A stretch of 64,000 nt of DNA from Pseudomonas sp. Choline-02u-1 (GCF_002836515.1 NZ_PJBC01000005.1:41557-105556); one strand, 5' to 3'. Counted from the stretch's first letter, positions 29,619-39,256 are shown. The notes: generated from the sequence alone by a model not told the origin. Program-made: numbers and translations.

Positions 29619-29845
29619 TATCTTTACTCCAATAATGTATTTGGCTGATACCAACCGCAAACAAAGCTATAAGCCAAGAGCCTTGAAGCGACTCGGTGAT
29701 AACTGGCTCACCTGCCAGTCTGGCTGAGGTTGAAAAAATTGTAGTAGTTAATGCGACAAGAGTAAATCCTGATGTTGTCGTCATGTAACAACAATGACTT
29801 TTTGTATCAATTTGGTGCGCCGGTCGGCCGAGTCATGATAGTGGG

Positions 29846-31381
29846 TTAACGATCATTTAATGCTCTGATGAAATCAGCGGCCGGCATTGGTTTGCCGAAT
29901 AAATACCCTTGCAGGAAACTCACCTTATGCGCAGTCAAATAGTCGACCTGGGCCTGAGTTTCGACACCTTCGGCAACAATCCCAAGATCCAGCTTGGCCG
30001 AGAGCTCGATGATGGAATCGAGAATATGCCGTGATAGCGCATCGATGCCGATCATGGCGATAAAACTCTGGTCGATCTTGAGAAAATCGACCTTGAAAGT
30101 TCGCAAATAGCCGAGGCTTGAATGGCCGGTACCGAAATCATCTATCGCGATTTTTACTCCAAGAGCACGCAATTGCTCGAACAGCTCAAGAGTGATGTCG
30201 TTTGGCTCGATCAGCTCGCGCTCCGTCAATTCCAGCACCAGCTCTACGCTGCCCGGTTCAAACGCAGCGAGGAAATCTCGACAGTCCTTAACCAGCTCCA
30301 GGTCGTGGCAATGGCTGGCAGCGATGTTGATACCTACATGGAACGGTTTGTTGAAGGTTGCAGATTGTGGGCCCAGCAGCACCGCTGTCTGTTGCATCAG
30401 GGAGCGGGTCATCGGCACGATCAAGCCCGAGTGCTCGGCAAATGGAATGAACAGGTCCGGGCGTACCAGGCCCTCTTTGGGATGATTCCAGCGCATCAGC
30501 ACTTCGGCACCCGACCATCGCTTGCTGTCGCCGTAAACCACGGGCTGAAAGTAAGGAATGAACTCCCCAGCCTCAAGTGCACGAAGCATTTCATGACTAG
30601 GCGAAGTCGAGCGTTGCTGAATGAAATGTCCGATCGCGCCGGAGACCACGCCGAAAAAGAGCAGCAGGCTGAACAGTGGCGGATACTCTGCCGCCATGTA
30701 ACGCCAGATTTCGCCTTTGGGGAAACCCGCCGATACTTTGAAACCGTAACGCTCGGATTCCAGCACGCTCTGCGCAACCGGCAGGACGGGCAGGGATCCC
30801 TTATGCACGTTACCGTCTGCGGACAGCCAGTTCTCGCCCACCTGCAACATCAGTAATGTCTGGCGGCCGATCAGGCGCAGAATGTTGCTCAGGTGATAAC
30901 CATCCAGTGTGGTCAGCGCGCCGCCACGACCGTTGCTGAGGCGATAAATCAACAATGCCGTATCAGGCGTTACCGGATTGCCGTTCATCAGCCACAGTCT
31001 GCCGTCGTGGTAATTCCCGGCATTGACGACTTCCTTGAACTGGCCGAACAGCGAGCTGCAATAGAGATTGTTGTCCCAGACCAGATTGGTCGAGCGCACG
31101 AAGGGGCGGCGGGTTACTTGTTCGCGCAAGGCCAGTTTTACCTCTTCGCAATTTTTCCCGGCAAGTGGCAACAGAATCCGCGCGGCTTCTGCGGTGTTAT
31201 CGAGCATTAAGTCGAACTGTCGCAACGCTTGCTCGGCAGTTTCCCCGGCACTTTGCTGCAACGTGCGTTCTGCCTGCATATAGAGGATGACACTCCCGAG
31301 CACGACTGGCAGCAGGCCGCTGAGCAAAGTCACAACGATGCGGGTGCTGCGTTTGCGGCGGGGTCTGCGGGTCAACGGCAT
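29846..31381 (-). CDS. cyclic-di-GMP phosphodiesterase, CSS-motif and EAL domain
   Basis: A 511-residue membrane protein. Helix 1 is at about residues 15-35, a periplasmic CSS-motif domain follows (KNCEEV and YCSSLFG with the redox cysteines), helix 2 is at about 235-255, and the EAL domain covers 265-511. The signature reads AEVLMRW (EVL in place of EAL). Catalytic blocks are present: NIAASH, ELTERELIE, AIDDFGTGHSSL, DFLKIDQSF and VAEGVETQ. It should hydrolyse c-di-GMP in response to periplasmic redox or disulfide state, as in the PdeC group. Confidence 0.92.
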   Translation of the reverse strand: MPLTRRPRRKRSTRIVVTLLSGLLPVVLGSVILYMQAERTLQQSAGETAEQALRQFDLMLDNTAEAARILLPLAGKNCEEVKLALREQVTRRPFVRSTNLVWDNNLYCSSLFGQFKEVVNAGNYHDGRLWLMNGNPVTPDTALLIYRLSNGRGGALTTLDGYHLSNILRLIGRQTLLMLQVGENWLSADGNVHKGSLPVLPVAQSVLESERYGFKVSAGFPKGEIWRYMAAEYPPLFSLLLFFGVVSGAIGHFIQQRSTSPSHEMLRALEAGEFIPYFQPVVYGDSKRWSGAEVLMRWNHPKEGLVRPDLFIPFAEHSGLIVPMTRSLMQQTAVLLGPQSATFNKPFHVGINIAASHCHDLELVKDCRDFLAAFEPGSVELVLELTERELIEPNDITLELFEQLRALGVKIAIDDFGTGHSSLGYLRTFKVDFLKIDQSFIAMIGIDALSRHILDSIIELSAKLDLGIVAEGVETQAQVDYLTAHKVSFLQGYLFGKPMPAADFIRALNDR

Positions 31382-31816
31382 GGGCGCATCCTGTGAATGT
31401 TGGTATTGGTCGGCGCTGCTGCGCGCGCCCAGGTCAAGTGGGCCAAGGGGAGAATAGATGGCAGGTAGCGCTTGTGCTGGCCATGACTCAAGAGTTTCGC
31501 CGGGATCATCCTGACCAGACTTATTGGTGCAACAAACCTCTTGCGCCTTGGGAGAAAAAGCGGATTTTATAGAGAGGGCAGACAGGTCCGGTTACGCTGT
31601 GTAGAATCGGTTTACGCATACAATAATAACCGTCTTCTGGCAGCAGAAGCCTCGCCCGCAAGAGCCTTGGGTCGACAATGAAGATATTCGGGTTTCAACT
31701 GATCTATGGAGACTTCCTCGCCCGCAGCGTGCGTGGCATCTCCTGTGCGCCTCCCTCTTCATCAATTTCCTGACAGGTAATTCTGGTTAATTGATAAGAA
31801 ATGATGAGGCGTCACC
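31382..31816. other. intergenic region upstream of hpd
   Basis: A 435-bp region between the divergent EAL protein and hpd. No gene or repeat is supported. TGTAGAATCGGTTTACG (31600-31616) faintly resembles a TyrR/PhhR box (TGTAAA-N6-TTTACA), with one base less spacing. A GATGAGG ribosome site precedes hpd. Confidence 0.4.
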
Positions 31817-32893
31817 ATGGCAGATTTATACGAAAACCCAATGGGCCTGATGGGCTTTGAATTCATCGAGTTCGCATCTCCGACTCCAGGTACGCTGGAG
31901 CCGATCTTCGAGATCATGGGCTTCACCAAAGTCGCGACCCACCGTTCCAAGAACGTGCACCTGTATCGTCAGGGCGCGATCAACCTGATCCTCAACAACG
32001 AACCCAACAGCGTCGCTTCGTACTTTGCCGCCGAGCACGGTCCGTCCGTTTGCGGCATGGCATTTCGCGTGAAGGATTCGCAGAAAGCCTATAGCCGCGC
32101 GCTCGAACTCGGCGCTCAGCCGATCCATATCGAAACCGGCCCGATGGAACTGAACCTGCCGGCAATCAAAGGCATCGGCGGCGCGCCGCTGTACCTGATC
32201 GACCGTTTCGGCGAGGGCAGTTCGATCTACGATATCGACTTCGTGTTTATCGAAGGCGTTGATCGCAACCCGGTCGGCGCCGGTCTGAAGATCATCGACC
32301 ACCTGACTCACAACGTTTATCGCGGTCGCATGGCCTACTGGGCGAACTTCTACGAGAAGCTGTTCAACTTCCGTGAGATTCGTTACTTCGACATCAAGGG
32401 CGAATATACCGGCCTGACCTCGAAAGCCATGACCGCACCGGATGGCATGATCCGCATCCCGCTCAATGAAGAGTCGTCCAAGGGCGCCGGTCAGATCGAA
32501 GAGTTCCTGATGCAATTCAACGGGGAGGGCATCCAGCATGTTGCGTTCCTCACCGATGACTTGATCAAGACCTGGGATCAGTTGAAGAAAATCGGCATGC
32601 GCTTCATGACGGCGCCACCAGACACTTACTACGAAATGCTCGAAGGTCGCCTGCCAAATCACGGCGAGCCGGTCGATCAACTGCAATCGCGCGGCATCCT
32701 GCTCGATGGCGCGTCGGAGCAGGGTGACAAGCGCCTGCTGCTGCAGATCTTCTCGGAAACCCTGATGGGCCCAGTGTTCTTCGAGTTCATTCAGCGCAAG
32801 GGCGACGATGGTTTCGGCGAAGGCAACTTCAAGGCTCTGTTCGAATCGATCGAACGTGACCAGGTGCGTCGTGGTGTGCTGACCACCGAGTAA
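31817..32893 (+). CDS. hpd: 4-hydroxyphenylpyruvate dioxygenase
   Basis: A 358-residue Fe(II) enzyme of tyrosine breakdown; it makes homogentisate from 4-hydroxyphenylpyruvate. The C-terminal vicinal-oxygen-chelate domain gives the iron ligands: His in IIDHLTHNV, His in [11 protein letters not shown] and Glu in [19 protein letters not shown]. The length matches the P. fluorescens enzyme. It is monocistronic with its own terminator; no hmg genes are adjacent. Confidence 0.97.
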   Translation: MADLYENPMGLMGFEFIEFASPTPGTLEPIFEIMGFTKVATHRSKNVHLYRQGAINLILNNEPNSVASYFAAEHGPSVCGMAFRVKDSQKAYSRALELGAQPIHIETGPMELNLPAIKGIGGAPLYLIDRFGEGSSIYDIDFVFIEGVDRNPVGAGLKIIDHLTHNVYRGRMAYWANFYEKLFNFREIRYFDIKGEYTGLTSKAMTAPDGMIRIPLNEESSKGAGQIEEFLMQFNGEGIQHVAFLTDDLIKTWDQLKKIGMRFMTAPPDTYYEMLEGRLPNHGEPVDQLQSRGILLDGASEQGDKRLLLQIFSETLMGPVFFEFIQRKGDDGFGEGNFKALFESIERDQVRRGVLTTE

Positions 32894-32910
32894 TCTGCAC
32901 TGAAATAAAA

Positions 32911-32947
32911 ATCCCGTCCTGCAGCGATGCAGGGCGGGATTTTTTTG
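32911..32947 (+). terminator. terminator of hpd
   Basis: ATCCCGTCCTGCA, GCGA, TGCAGGGCGGGAT (one G-U pair) and seven T residues. A single degenerate REP follows at about 32962-32978. Confidence 0.9.
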
Positions 32948-32984
32948 CTTCACAGAAAAACTGTGGGAGCGGGTTTTGTAAAGC

Positions 32985-33866
32985 TCAGGCTCGGCGTTGC
33001 CGCATCAGGTGTTTAAAGCCTTCGAAAACCAGCACCACCACCGCCAGCCAGATCGGTATGTAGGTCAGCCATTCACCCGACTTGATGCTTTCTCCGAGCA
33101 ATAATGCCACGGCAAGCAACAACACCGGTTCCACATAACTCAACAAACCAAACAGACTGAACGGCAGTAAACGGCTGGCAATGATGTACACCACCAGCGC
33201 GGACGCACTGATCACGCCAAGCAGCGGAATCAACCACATCAACCCTGGGTATTGATCAAACACGCCCAGTCCCTGTTCGCCATTCTGCACAAACCAGTAG
33301 GCCACTGGCAGCATCAGGGTCATGTCGACCCATAGCCCTCCCAGGTTGTCGGTTTTCAGGTATTTGCGCAGCACGAAGTACAGCGGATAGCCGACCACGA
33401 CGACCAGCGTCGCCCAGGAAAATCCGCCAACCTGATACAACTCATTCAACACGCCAAGGCTTGCGAAGAATACGGCGATTTTTTGCAGCCGAGACAAGCT
33501 CTCGCCGTAGGCAATCCGCCCGGTCAGCACCATCGCCAGTGGCAACAGGAAATAGCCCAGCGACACATCCAGGCTGTAGCCATTGAGCGGCGCCCACATG
33601 AACAGCCACAGCTGCACACCGAGCAGGGCGGAAGAAACCAACAGTCCAGCGATCAGTTCTGGCCTGGCCGCCATCAATCGGATCAGCTCCAGCACCCGTC
33701 GCCATTCCCCGGAAACCAGCATGAACACGGTCATGCACGGCACGGTCAGGAGCATGCGCCAGCCGAAGATCTCCACGCCGCTCAGAGGCGTCAGCAGCGA
33801 TGTGTAGTAATACATGACGGCAAACAGCATCGAGGCTGAAACCGATAGAGCGATACCTTTAGACAA
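32985..33866 (-). CDS. rarD: RarD family permease (EamA superfamily)
   Basis: A 293-residue protein with ten hydrophobic segments. The start is a TTG at 33866 behind GAGGACAG. RarD features: MYYYTSLLTPLSGVEIFGWRM, GYSLDVSLGYFLLPLAMVLTG, YPLYFVLRK and FGLLSYVEPVLLLAVALLLGE. RarD proteins are drug/metabolite exporters with poorly known substrates. Confidence 0.88.
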   Translation of the reverse strand: MSKGIALSVSASMLFAVMYYYTSLLTPLSGVEIFGWRMLLTVPCMTVFMLVSGEWRRVLELIRLMAARPELIAGLLVSSALLGVQLWLFMWAPLNGYSLDVSLGYFLLPLAMVLTGRIAYGESLSRLQKIAVFFASLGVLNELYQVGGFSWATLVVVVGYPLYFVLRKYLKTDNLGGLWVDMTLMLPVAYWFVQNGEQGLGVFDQYPGLMWLIPLLGVISASALVVYIIASRLLPFSLFGLLSYVEPVLLLAVALLLGESIKSGEWLTYIPIWLAVVVLVFEGFKHLMRQRRA

Positions 33867-33969
33867 ACTGTCCTCGCGGTTTGATGGTTAAACGGGGCGG
33901 GCAGGATACGTGGTTTTTGTGCTGAATATTGAGCGGGTGCTCATTATTTCCTACACGCTTGTGCTGGGT

Positions 33970-34066
33970 TGGCTATCCCTGGCAAGCCAGCTCCCACAGG
34001 ATGTACGTTGAACCATAGCTTGCGTTTCAACACAGAGCATTATGGGAGCTGGCTTGCCAGCGATGC
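33970..34066. repeat. REPIN, TGGGAGCTGGCTTGCCAGC class
   Basis: Inverted copies GCTGGCTTGCCAGCG (34046-34066) and CTGGCAAGCCAGCTCCCACA (about 33980-33999) flank about 45 bases. It ends 3 bp from the stop of the aldo/keto reductase gene. The core sequence differs from the REPs of the first class. Confidence 0.82.
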
Positions 34067-34068
34067 TT

Positions 34069-35082
34069 TCAGGATTGCAGCGGTTTGCGGCCCGACACAA
34101 AATGGCTCACATCATTGAACCCCGGTGTCGAGGCATGCCCCGGTGTCACCAGAGAATCAATGAAAGCCTCGTCTTCGGCCGTGATGGTCAACGCCTGCGC
34201 CAGCGTATAGGCGTCCCATTGCTGTTCGGTGCGCGGCCCGACAATCGCCGAGGTCACCGCGCTGTTGTTCAGCACCCAGGCAATCGCGAACTCGACCATG
34301 CCGACGCCGCGCTGCTCGGTGTATTGCTGAATCTGCTGGGCAATGCGCAGCGACTCCACCCGCCATTCGGTTTCCAGAATGCGTTTGTCCTGACGCCCGG
34401 CGCGGCTGTTGGCGTCCGGCGTGACATTCGGGGCGTACTTGCCACTGAGTACGCCTCGGGCCAAGGGGCTGTAAGGCACCACCCCAAGGCCATAGGTCTG
34501 CGCGGCGGTGATCTGCTCGCTCTCGGCCTGACGATTGACGATGTTGTACAGCGGCTGGCTGATCACCGGGCGATCGACACCGAGCTTGTCGGCGATGCGA
34601 ATCACCTCGGCGATCCGCCAGCCGCGATAGTTCGACAGACCCCAGTAGCGAATCTTGCCCTGGCGGATGAGATCGCCAATCGCCGATACGCTGACTTCCA
34701 GCGGGGTGTGGTGGTCTTCGCGGTGCAGGTAATAGATGTCGACGTAATCAGTGCCGAGCCGCGCGAGGCTGGCCTCGAGTCCGTTGAAGATGTGTTTGCG
34801 GCTCAAACCGCTGCGGTTCGGCACGCCGTCAACCGGGCCGAAGCCGACTTTGGTCGCGAGCACCCATTCGTGGCGATGACGGGAGATCGCTTCACCGACG
34901 ATTTCTTCGGAGCGGCCATTGGTGTAGACGTCGGCGGTGTCGATGAAATTGATGCCCTGATCCCAAGCCTTGTCGATGATGCGCAGCGAGTCTTCGGCGC
35001 TGGTCTGCTCGCCGAACATCATCGTGCCGAGGGTGAGCGTGGAGACCTGCAAGCCTGAATGGCCCAGTGTGCGGTAGCTCAT
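34069..35082 (-). CDS. aldo/keto reductase
   Basis: A 337-residue NADPH-dependent oxidoreductase of the AKR superfamily. The start at 35082 (MSYRTLGHSGLQVSTLTLGT) has AAGGA before it. Catalytic tetrad: Asp and Tyr in NFIDTADVYTNGRSEEIVGEA, Lys in VLATKVGFG, and His in YYLHREDHHTP. The cofactor part is ITSAIVGPRT-like (VTSAIVGPRTEQQ). It resembles the YajO/Tas/YghZ-type subgroup. Substrate unknown. Confidence 0.88.
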   Translation of the reverse strand: MSYRTLGHSGLQVSTLTLGTMMFGEQTSAEDSLRIIDKAWDQGINFIDTADVYTNGRSEEIVGEAISRHRHEWVLATKVGFGPVDGVPNRSGLSRKHIFNGLEASLARLGTDYVDIYYLHREDHHTPLEVSVSAIGDLIRQGKIRYWGLSNYRGWRIAEVIRIADKLGVDRPVISQPLYNIVNRQAESEQITAAQTYGLGVVPYSPLARGVLSGKYAPNVTPDANSRAGRQDKRILETEWRVESLRIAQQIQQYTEQRGVGMVEFAIAWVLNNSAVTSAIVGPRTEQQWDAYTLAQALTITAEDEAFIDSLVTPGHASTPGFNDVSHFVSGRKPLQS

Positions 35083-35171
35083 GCCGAAATCCTTTTGTCG
35101 GTGGGGGGAAGTCAATCAGATACCAGAAGCATCGAAGGTCGCAAAGTGAATTGTTGCGCCGGATAAACGCA

Positions 35172-35245
35172 AAAAGATCGCAGCCTTCGGCAGCTCCTAC
35201 AGGGAACGCATTCCAAAGTAGGAGCTGACGAAGGCTGCGATCTTT
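35172..35245. repeat. REPIN, TAGGAGCTG/GGCTGCGATC class
   Basis: AAAGATCGCAGCCTTCGGCA and its inverted counterpart (35217-35244) flank a short spacer. This third REP class lies between the aldo/keto reductase and the MFS gene. Confidence 0.82.
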
Positions 35246-35260
35246 GATCTGCGCCTCTAA

Positions 35261-36571
35261 TTAAGCCCGCAACGTCCGCGTCATCCGCAACGCCAGCAAA
35301 CTTCCGCCGACAATCACCGCTGCCAGCACATACAGTGCCGCATCCGTCGAACCGGTGCTGTCTTTGACCCAACCCACCAGGTACGGGCTGAGGAACCCGG
35401 CCATCTGCCCCATCGAGTTGATCAACGCCAGGCCGCCAGCCGCCGCACCCGCGCTCAACATGGCGGTCGGCACCGGCCAGAACATCGGCAGGCCGGTCAG
35501 TGCGCCCATGGTTGCGATGGTCAAACCGAGGATTGCAATGGCCGGGTTGGCGGCGAAGTTGACTGCGATCACCAGACCAATCGCGCCCATCAGCATCGGC
35601 ACCACCAAATGCCAGCGGCGCTCCTTGCGCAAATCTGCGGAGCGGCCGACCACCAGCATGAATACCGCCGCGAGCAGGTACGGAATCGCACTCAGCCAGC
35701 CGATCACCAGGTTATCGCTGAAGCCGAGGTTCTTGATGATCGACGGCAGCCAGAAGTTGATCGCGTACACGCCGCTCTGGATGCAGAAGTAGATTAGACC
35801 AAAGGCCCAGATCGCTGGGTTCTTGAACACCGCAAGCAGTGAGTCGGTCGCGGTTTTCGGTTTGTTGGCGAGGTCTTCGGCGTGGTCGGCTTCGAGCACC
35901 GCGCGTTCGTGGGCGGTCAGCCATTTGGCATTGGCAAAGCTGTCGCTCAAAAGGAAATACGCCAGCGCACCGAGGATCACCGTCGGAATGCCTTGCAGCA
36001 GAAACATCCACTGCCAGCCTGCCAGGCCACCCTGGCCGGCGGCGAAGTGGTTGAGGATCCAGCCGGAAAACGGGCTGCCGAGCAAACCGGAGACCGGAAT
36101 CGCCGACATGAACAGGGCCATGATTCGCCCTCGGCGGAAGGTCGGGAACCACTGCGAGAGATACAGCACTACGCCCGGGAAGAAACCGGCTTCAGCTGCA
36201 CCGGTGAAAAAGCGCAGGGTGTAGAACTCGGTCGGGGTAGTGACGAACAACAGGCAGGTCGACAGCGTGCCCCAGGTGATCATCATCAAAGCGATCCAGC
36301 GCCGAGGACCGAAGCGGGTCAGCGCCAGGTTGCTGGGCACGCCGCACAGCACGTAGCCGATGAAGAAAATCCCGGCGCCGAGACCGTACACGGTTTCGCT
36401 GAATTTCAATGCGTCGAGCATCTGCAACTTGGCGAAGCCAACGTTGACCCGGTCGAGGTAGTTGAACAGGTAGCAGATGAAAATGAAGGGAATCAAACGC
36501 AGCGTGATGCGTTTGTAGACGGCGTTTTTACCGTCGTCGATGGTCTGGGTAGCTGCGGCGCTCTGCGACAT
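35261..36571 (-). CDS. MFS transporter, anion:cation symporter family
   Basis: A 436-residue twelve-helix carrier. The start at 36571 (MSQSAAATQTIDDGKNAVYK) was chosen because the frame is open further upstream only by chance, antisense to cdaR. LIPFIFICYLFNYLDRVNVGFAKLQM is the ACS-family signature; GAAEAGFFPGVVLYLSQWFP is the typical second block. Relatives carry organic anions such as glucarate, galactonate, tartrate and phthalate. Divergence from cdaR and the nearby garK suggest a sugar acid or glycerate as substrate. Confidence 0.88.
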   Translation of the reverse strand: MSQSAAATQTIDDGKNAVYKRITLRLIPFIFICYLFNYLDRVNVGFAKLQMLDALKFSETVYGLGAGIFFIGYVLCGVPSNLALTRFGPRRWIALMMITWGTLSTCLLFVTTPTEFYTLRFFTGAAEAGFFPGVVLYLSQWFPTFRRGRIMALFMSAIPVSGLLGSPFSGWILNHFAAGQGGLAGWQWMFLLQGIPTVILGALAYFLLSDSFANAKWLTAHERAVLEADHAEDLANKPKTATDSLLAVFKNPAIWAFGLIYFCIQSGVYAINFWLPSIIKNLGFSDNLVIGWLSAIPYLLAAVFMLVVGRSADLRKERRWHLVVPMLMGAIGLVIAVNFAANPAIAILGLTIATMGALTGLPMFWPVPTAMLSAGAAAGGLALINSMGQMAGFLSPYLVGWVKDSTGSTDAALYVLAAVIVGGSLLALRMTRTLRA

Positions 36572-36661
36572 AGCGGCTCTCTCTTTATTATGATTTTTTG
36601 CGATGCAAAGGGTAACGTTGATCGCCCTGAGAGTCTCGGCCACCTTTGGCCGGATTGTCTT

Positions 36662-36698
36662 TGTGCCTGAGCACAGGGTTTGCCGCCAGACCCTGTGC
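36662..36698. promoter_or_regulatory. palindromes between MFS gene and cdaR, putative CdaR operator
   Basis: GCACAGGGT, ten bases, ACCCTGTGC is a perfect 9-bp inverted repeat. TGTGC CTGA GCACA overlaps its left arm, giving three alternating half-sites. It lies 44 bp before cdaR and 90 bp before the divergent transporter. Confidence 0.5.
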
Positions 36699-36742
36699 GG
36701 CTGAACAACCGTTCGTGCCTGAAATGAAGGATTGCCGCCGCT

Positions 36743-37861
36743 ATGTTCGAACTCGATCACGACCTTGCCCAGGATATCGTCGACCGGGCCATGGCCATTT
36801 TGCCGTACAACGTCAACGTCATGGACAGTCAGGGTCTGATCCTCGGCAGCGGCGAACCGGAACGCATCAACACCCGGCATGAAGGTGCGCAACTGGTGCT
36901 GGCCAACGGGCGTGTGGTGGAAATCGATGCGCAGACGGCGGTGCATCTCAAAGGCGTGCAGCCGGGTATCAACCTGCCGCTGCTGCTCGATCAGCGCTTG
37001 ATCGGCGTGCTCGGCATCACCGGCGAGCCCGAGCAATTGCGCACCTACGCCGAACTGGTGCGCATGACCGCCGAAATGCTCGTCGGCCAGCGCAATCAGC
37101 AGGCCGAGCAACAGTGGCGGCGCCAGCGTTGCGATGATCTGCTGGCGTTGCTGTTGAGCGAGGCGGGGGATTCGCCGCGTCTGGTCGACGAGGCGCAGCA
37201 GCTTGGGCTCAAGCCGCAATTGACGCGGGTGCCCTATCTGTTCGAGCTGGGTCTGGAGCACGCCCCAGGACAAACCGTGGAAGCACTGAGCGCTTGGCTG
37301 ACGTGGCGCTATCCCGACAGCTGGTGCGTGAGTTCGGCGAAATCGTCGCTGCTGTGGTGCCGCCCGGCGAGCCAGAACGTCGAGCACGATCGCCTGCTGG
37401 AAAAACTCGATGGCCTCGGCTGGAAGATCCTGCGCATCGCCGTCGGCGGGCAGGCGGATGGCCTGGCCGGGTTGCGCCGCTGTTATCGACGGGTCGGCGA
37501 TTTGCTGGCGTATGGTCGTGACGTCTTGCCGAATTCGAGACTGCTGACGCTCAATCGTTATCGCTTGCCGGTGATGCTGTGGCGTCATCGCAACGATGAT
37601 GCGTTGGACGAACTGCTTAAACCGCTGCGCAAGGTCATCGCCAAGGACAGTAACGGCCAGCTACTGGCGACTCTGCGCAGCTGGTGCGAGCACGACGGGC
37701 AGAGTCAGGCCTGCGCCGAGGCGTTGGGCATTCATCGCAACAGCCTGCGCTATCGCATGGAGCGGATTGCCGAATTGAGTGGGGTTGATCCGTTGAAACT
37801 GGACGGGATGCTGGCGTTGTATCTGGGGGTGCAGCTGTTGCCGCAGACTGATCCGAATTGA
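36743..37861 (+). CDS. cdaR: CdaR-type sugar diacid regulator
   Basis: A 372-residue regulator. The N-terminal diacid recognition domain (about 1-135) reads LAQDIVDRAMAILPYNVNVMDSQGLILGSG and INLPLLLDQRLIGVLGITG. The C-terminal PucR-type helix-turn-helix (about 305-365) reads ALGIHRNSLRYRMERIAELSGVD. E. coli CdaR activates D-glucarate, D-galactarate and D-glycerate genes. Here it is followed by garK and divergent from a carrier, which fits that role. Confidence 0.9.
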   Translation: MFELDHDLAQDIVDRAMAILPYNVNVMDSQGLILGSGEPERINTRHEGAQLVLANGRVVEIDAQTAVHLKGVQPGINLPLLLDQRLIGVLGITGEPEQLRTYAELVRMTAEMLVGQRNQQAEQQWRRQRCDDLLALLLSEAGDSPRLVDEAQQLGLKPQLTRVPYLFELGLEHAPGQTVEALSAWLTWRYPDSWCVSSAKSSLLWCRPASQNVEHDRLLEKLDGLGWKILRIAVGGQADGLAGLRRCYRRVGDLLAYGRDVLPNSRLLTLNRYRLPVMLWRHRNDDALDELLKPLRKVIAKDSNGQLLATLRSWCEHDGQSQACAEALGIHRNSLRYRMERIAELSGVDPLKLDGMLALYLGVQLLPQTDPN

Positions 37862-38009
37862 TCGGTGTATTCCATAATCTTTTCGCGAGCATCCGCCGCC
37901 AGCCTTTTGTGGAAATGAACAATAAACGCCGACGGCACTTGTGCAGCCGACCGGCGTCAACGCGCGGGCCGACTGGCAGCATGAACGCCATTGCAACCGG
38001 AGAATTCCC

Positions 38010-39149
38010 ATGAAGATCGTCATCGCCCCCGATTCGTTCAAGGACAGCCTGAGTGCTCAGGGCGTTGCCGACGCCATTGCCCTCGGGCTGGCTCAGGTAT
38101 GGCCGCAGGCGACGCTGGTCAAATGCCCGATGGCCGATGGCGGCGAAGGGACGGTCGAGTCGATTCTCGCAGCGTGTGAAGGCGATTTACGCCGCGCCCG
38201 TGTGCGCGGCCCTTTGGGCGCGCCGGTCGAAGCTGCATGGGGCTGGCTGCCGCACAGCCACACCGCGATCATCGAAATGGCCGAAGCCAGCGGCCTGCAA
38301 TTGGTCCCACCGGTGCAGCGCGATGCCTGCATCAGCAGCACGTTTGGTACCGGTGAATTGATTCGTGCAGCGCTGGATGCCGGTGCGCAACGGGTGATCC
38401 TGGCGATTGGCGGCAGCGCGACCAATGACGGCGGTGCCGGGGCGATGCAGGCGTTGGGCGTGAAGTTGCTTGATGGGCAAAGTCAGCCGTTGGCGCCGGG
38501 TGGGCTGGCATTGGCGCAACTGGCGCGGCTTGATCTGAGTGAACTTGACCCACGTCTGGCCGAGGTACGTTTCGACATCGCCGCTGATGTGAACAATCCG
38601 CTGTGCGGCCTGCATGGCGCCTCGGCCATTTTCGGCCCGCAGAAGGGCGCGTCGCCTGCGCAGGTTGAACAACTCGATCAGGCGCTGGGGCACTTCGCCG
38701 AACTCTGCGCGCAGGCACTGGGCAAGGACGTGCGCGACGAGCCGGGCAGCGGCGCGGCCGGTGGACTTGGATTCGCGGCAAAGGCGTTTCTCGGCGCGCA
38801 GTTTCAGGCGGGCGTCGAGGTGGTGGCGGAACTGGTCGGCCTTGCTGACGCGGTCAAAGGTGCGAATCTGGTGATAACCGGTGAAGGTCGCTTCGATGCG
38901 CAGACCCTGCGCGGCAAGACGCCGTTCGGTGTCGCGCGGCTTGCCAGACAGCACGCCGTACCGGTGATCGTCATTGCCGGAACCTTGGGCGACGGCTATC
39001 AGCAACTCTATCAACACGGCATTGATGCCGCGTTCGCCGTGACCAGCGGGCCGATGACCCTGGAACAAGCCTGCGCCGACGCACCCCGACTGCTGCAAGA
39101 ACGCGCTACCGACATCGCTCGGGTCTGGCAACTGGGCACCAACCGCTGA
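38010..39149 (+). CDS. garK: glycerate kinase
   Basis: A 379-residue GarK/GlxK-type glycerate 2-kinase. The start at 38010 has GGAGA before it. MKIVIAPDSFKDSLSA, CPMADGGEGTVE, AIGGSATNDGGAGAMQALG and ITGEGRFDAQTLRGKTP are all characteristic. It phosphorylates D-glycerate into central metabolism. It lies 148 bp behind cdaR on the same strand. The aldolase and tartronate semialdehyde reductase of the full pathway are not in the window. Confidence 0.94.
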   Translation: MKIVIAPDSFKDSLSAQGVADAIALGLAQVWPQATLVKCPMADGGEGTVESILAACEGDLRRARVRGPLGAPVEAAWGWLPHSHTAIIEMAEASGLQLVPPVQRDACISSTFGTGELIRAALDAGAQRVILAIGGSATNDGGAGAMQALGVKLLDGQSQPLAPGGLALAQLARLDLSELDPRLAEVRFDIAADVNNPLCGLHGASAIFGPQKGASPAQVEQLDQALGHFAELCAQALGKDVRDEPGSGAAGGLGFAAKAFLGAQFQAGVEVVAELVGLADAVKGANLVITGEGRFDAQTLRGKTPFGVARLARQHAVPVIVIAGTLGDGYQQLYQHGIDAAFAVTSGPMTLEQACADAPRLLQERATDIARVWQLGTNR

Positions 39150-39161
39150 TCGGCTTGCCTA

Positions 39162-39256
39162 TGTAGGAGCTGTCGAGAGCAACGAGGCTGCGATCTTTTG
39201 ATCCTGCTTTTAACAGTCAAAAGATCGCAGCCTCGTTGCACTCGATAGTTCCTACC
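39162..39256. repeat. REPIN, GTAGGAGCTG class, behind garK
   Basis: GAGGCTGCGATCTTTTGATC faces its inverted copy at about 39218-39256, with an imperfect outer arm (GTAGGAGCTGTCGA against TCGATAGTTCCTAC). The 304-bp gap between garK and the chemoreceptor otherwise holds only an AT-rich promoter region. Confidence 0.82.

Noticed and set aside
29587..29784. A 65-codon minus-strand frame upstream of the MvaT/MvaU-type gene
   Set aside because: It overlaps the start of a solid gene, has no ribosome site and lies in AT-rich promoter DNA.
31600..31616. TyrR/PhhR box upstream of hpd
   Set aside because: TGTAGA-N5-TTTACG has two mismatches and a spacer one base short of the consensus; too weak to call.
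35261..37588. A single 775-codon minus-strand frame covering the MFS gene and more
   Set aside because: Only the part below 36571 is the transporter. The upper part is antisense to cdaR, has no domain, and is open by chance in GC-rich DNA. A proper start with a ribosome site exists at 36571.
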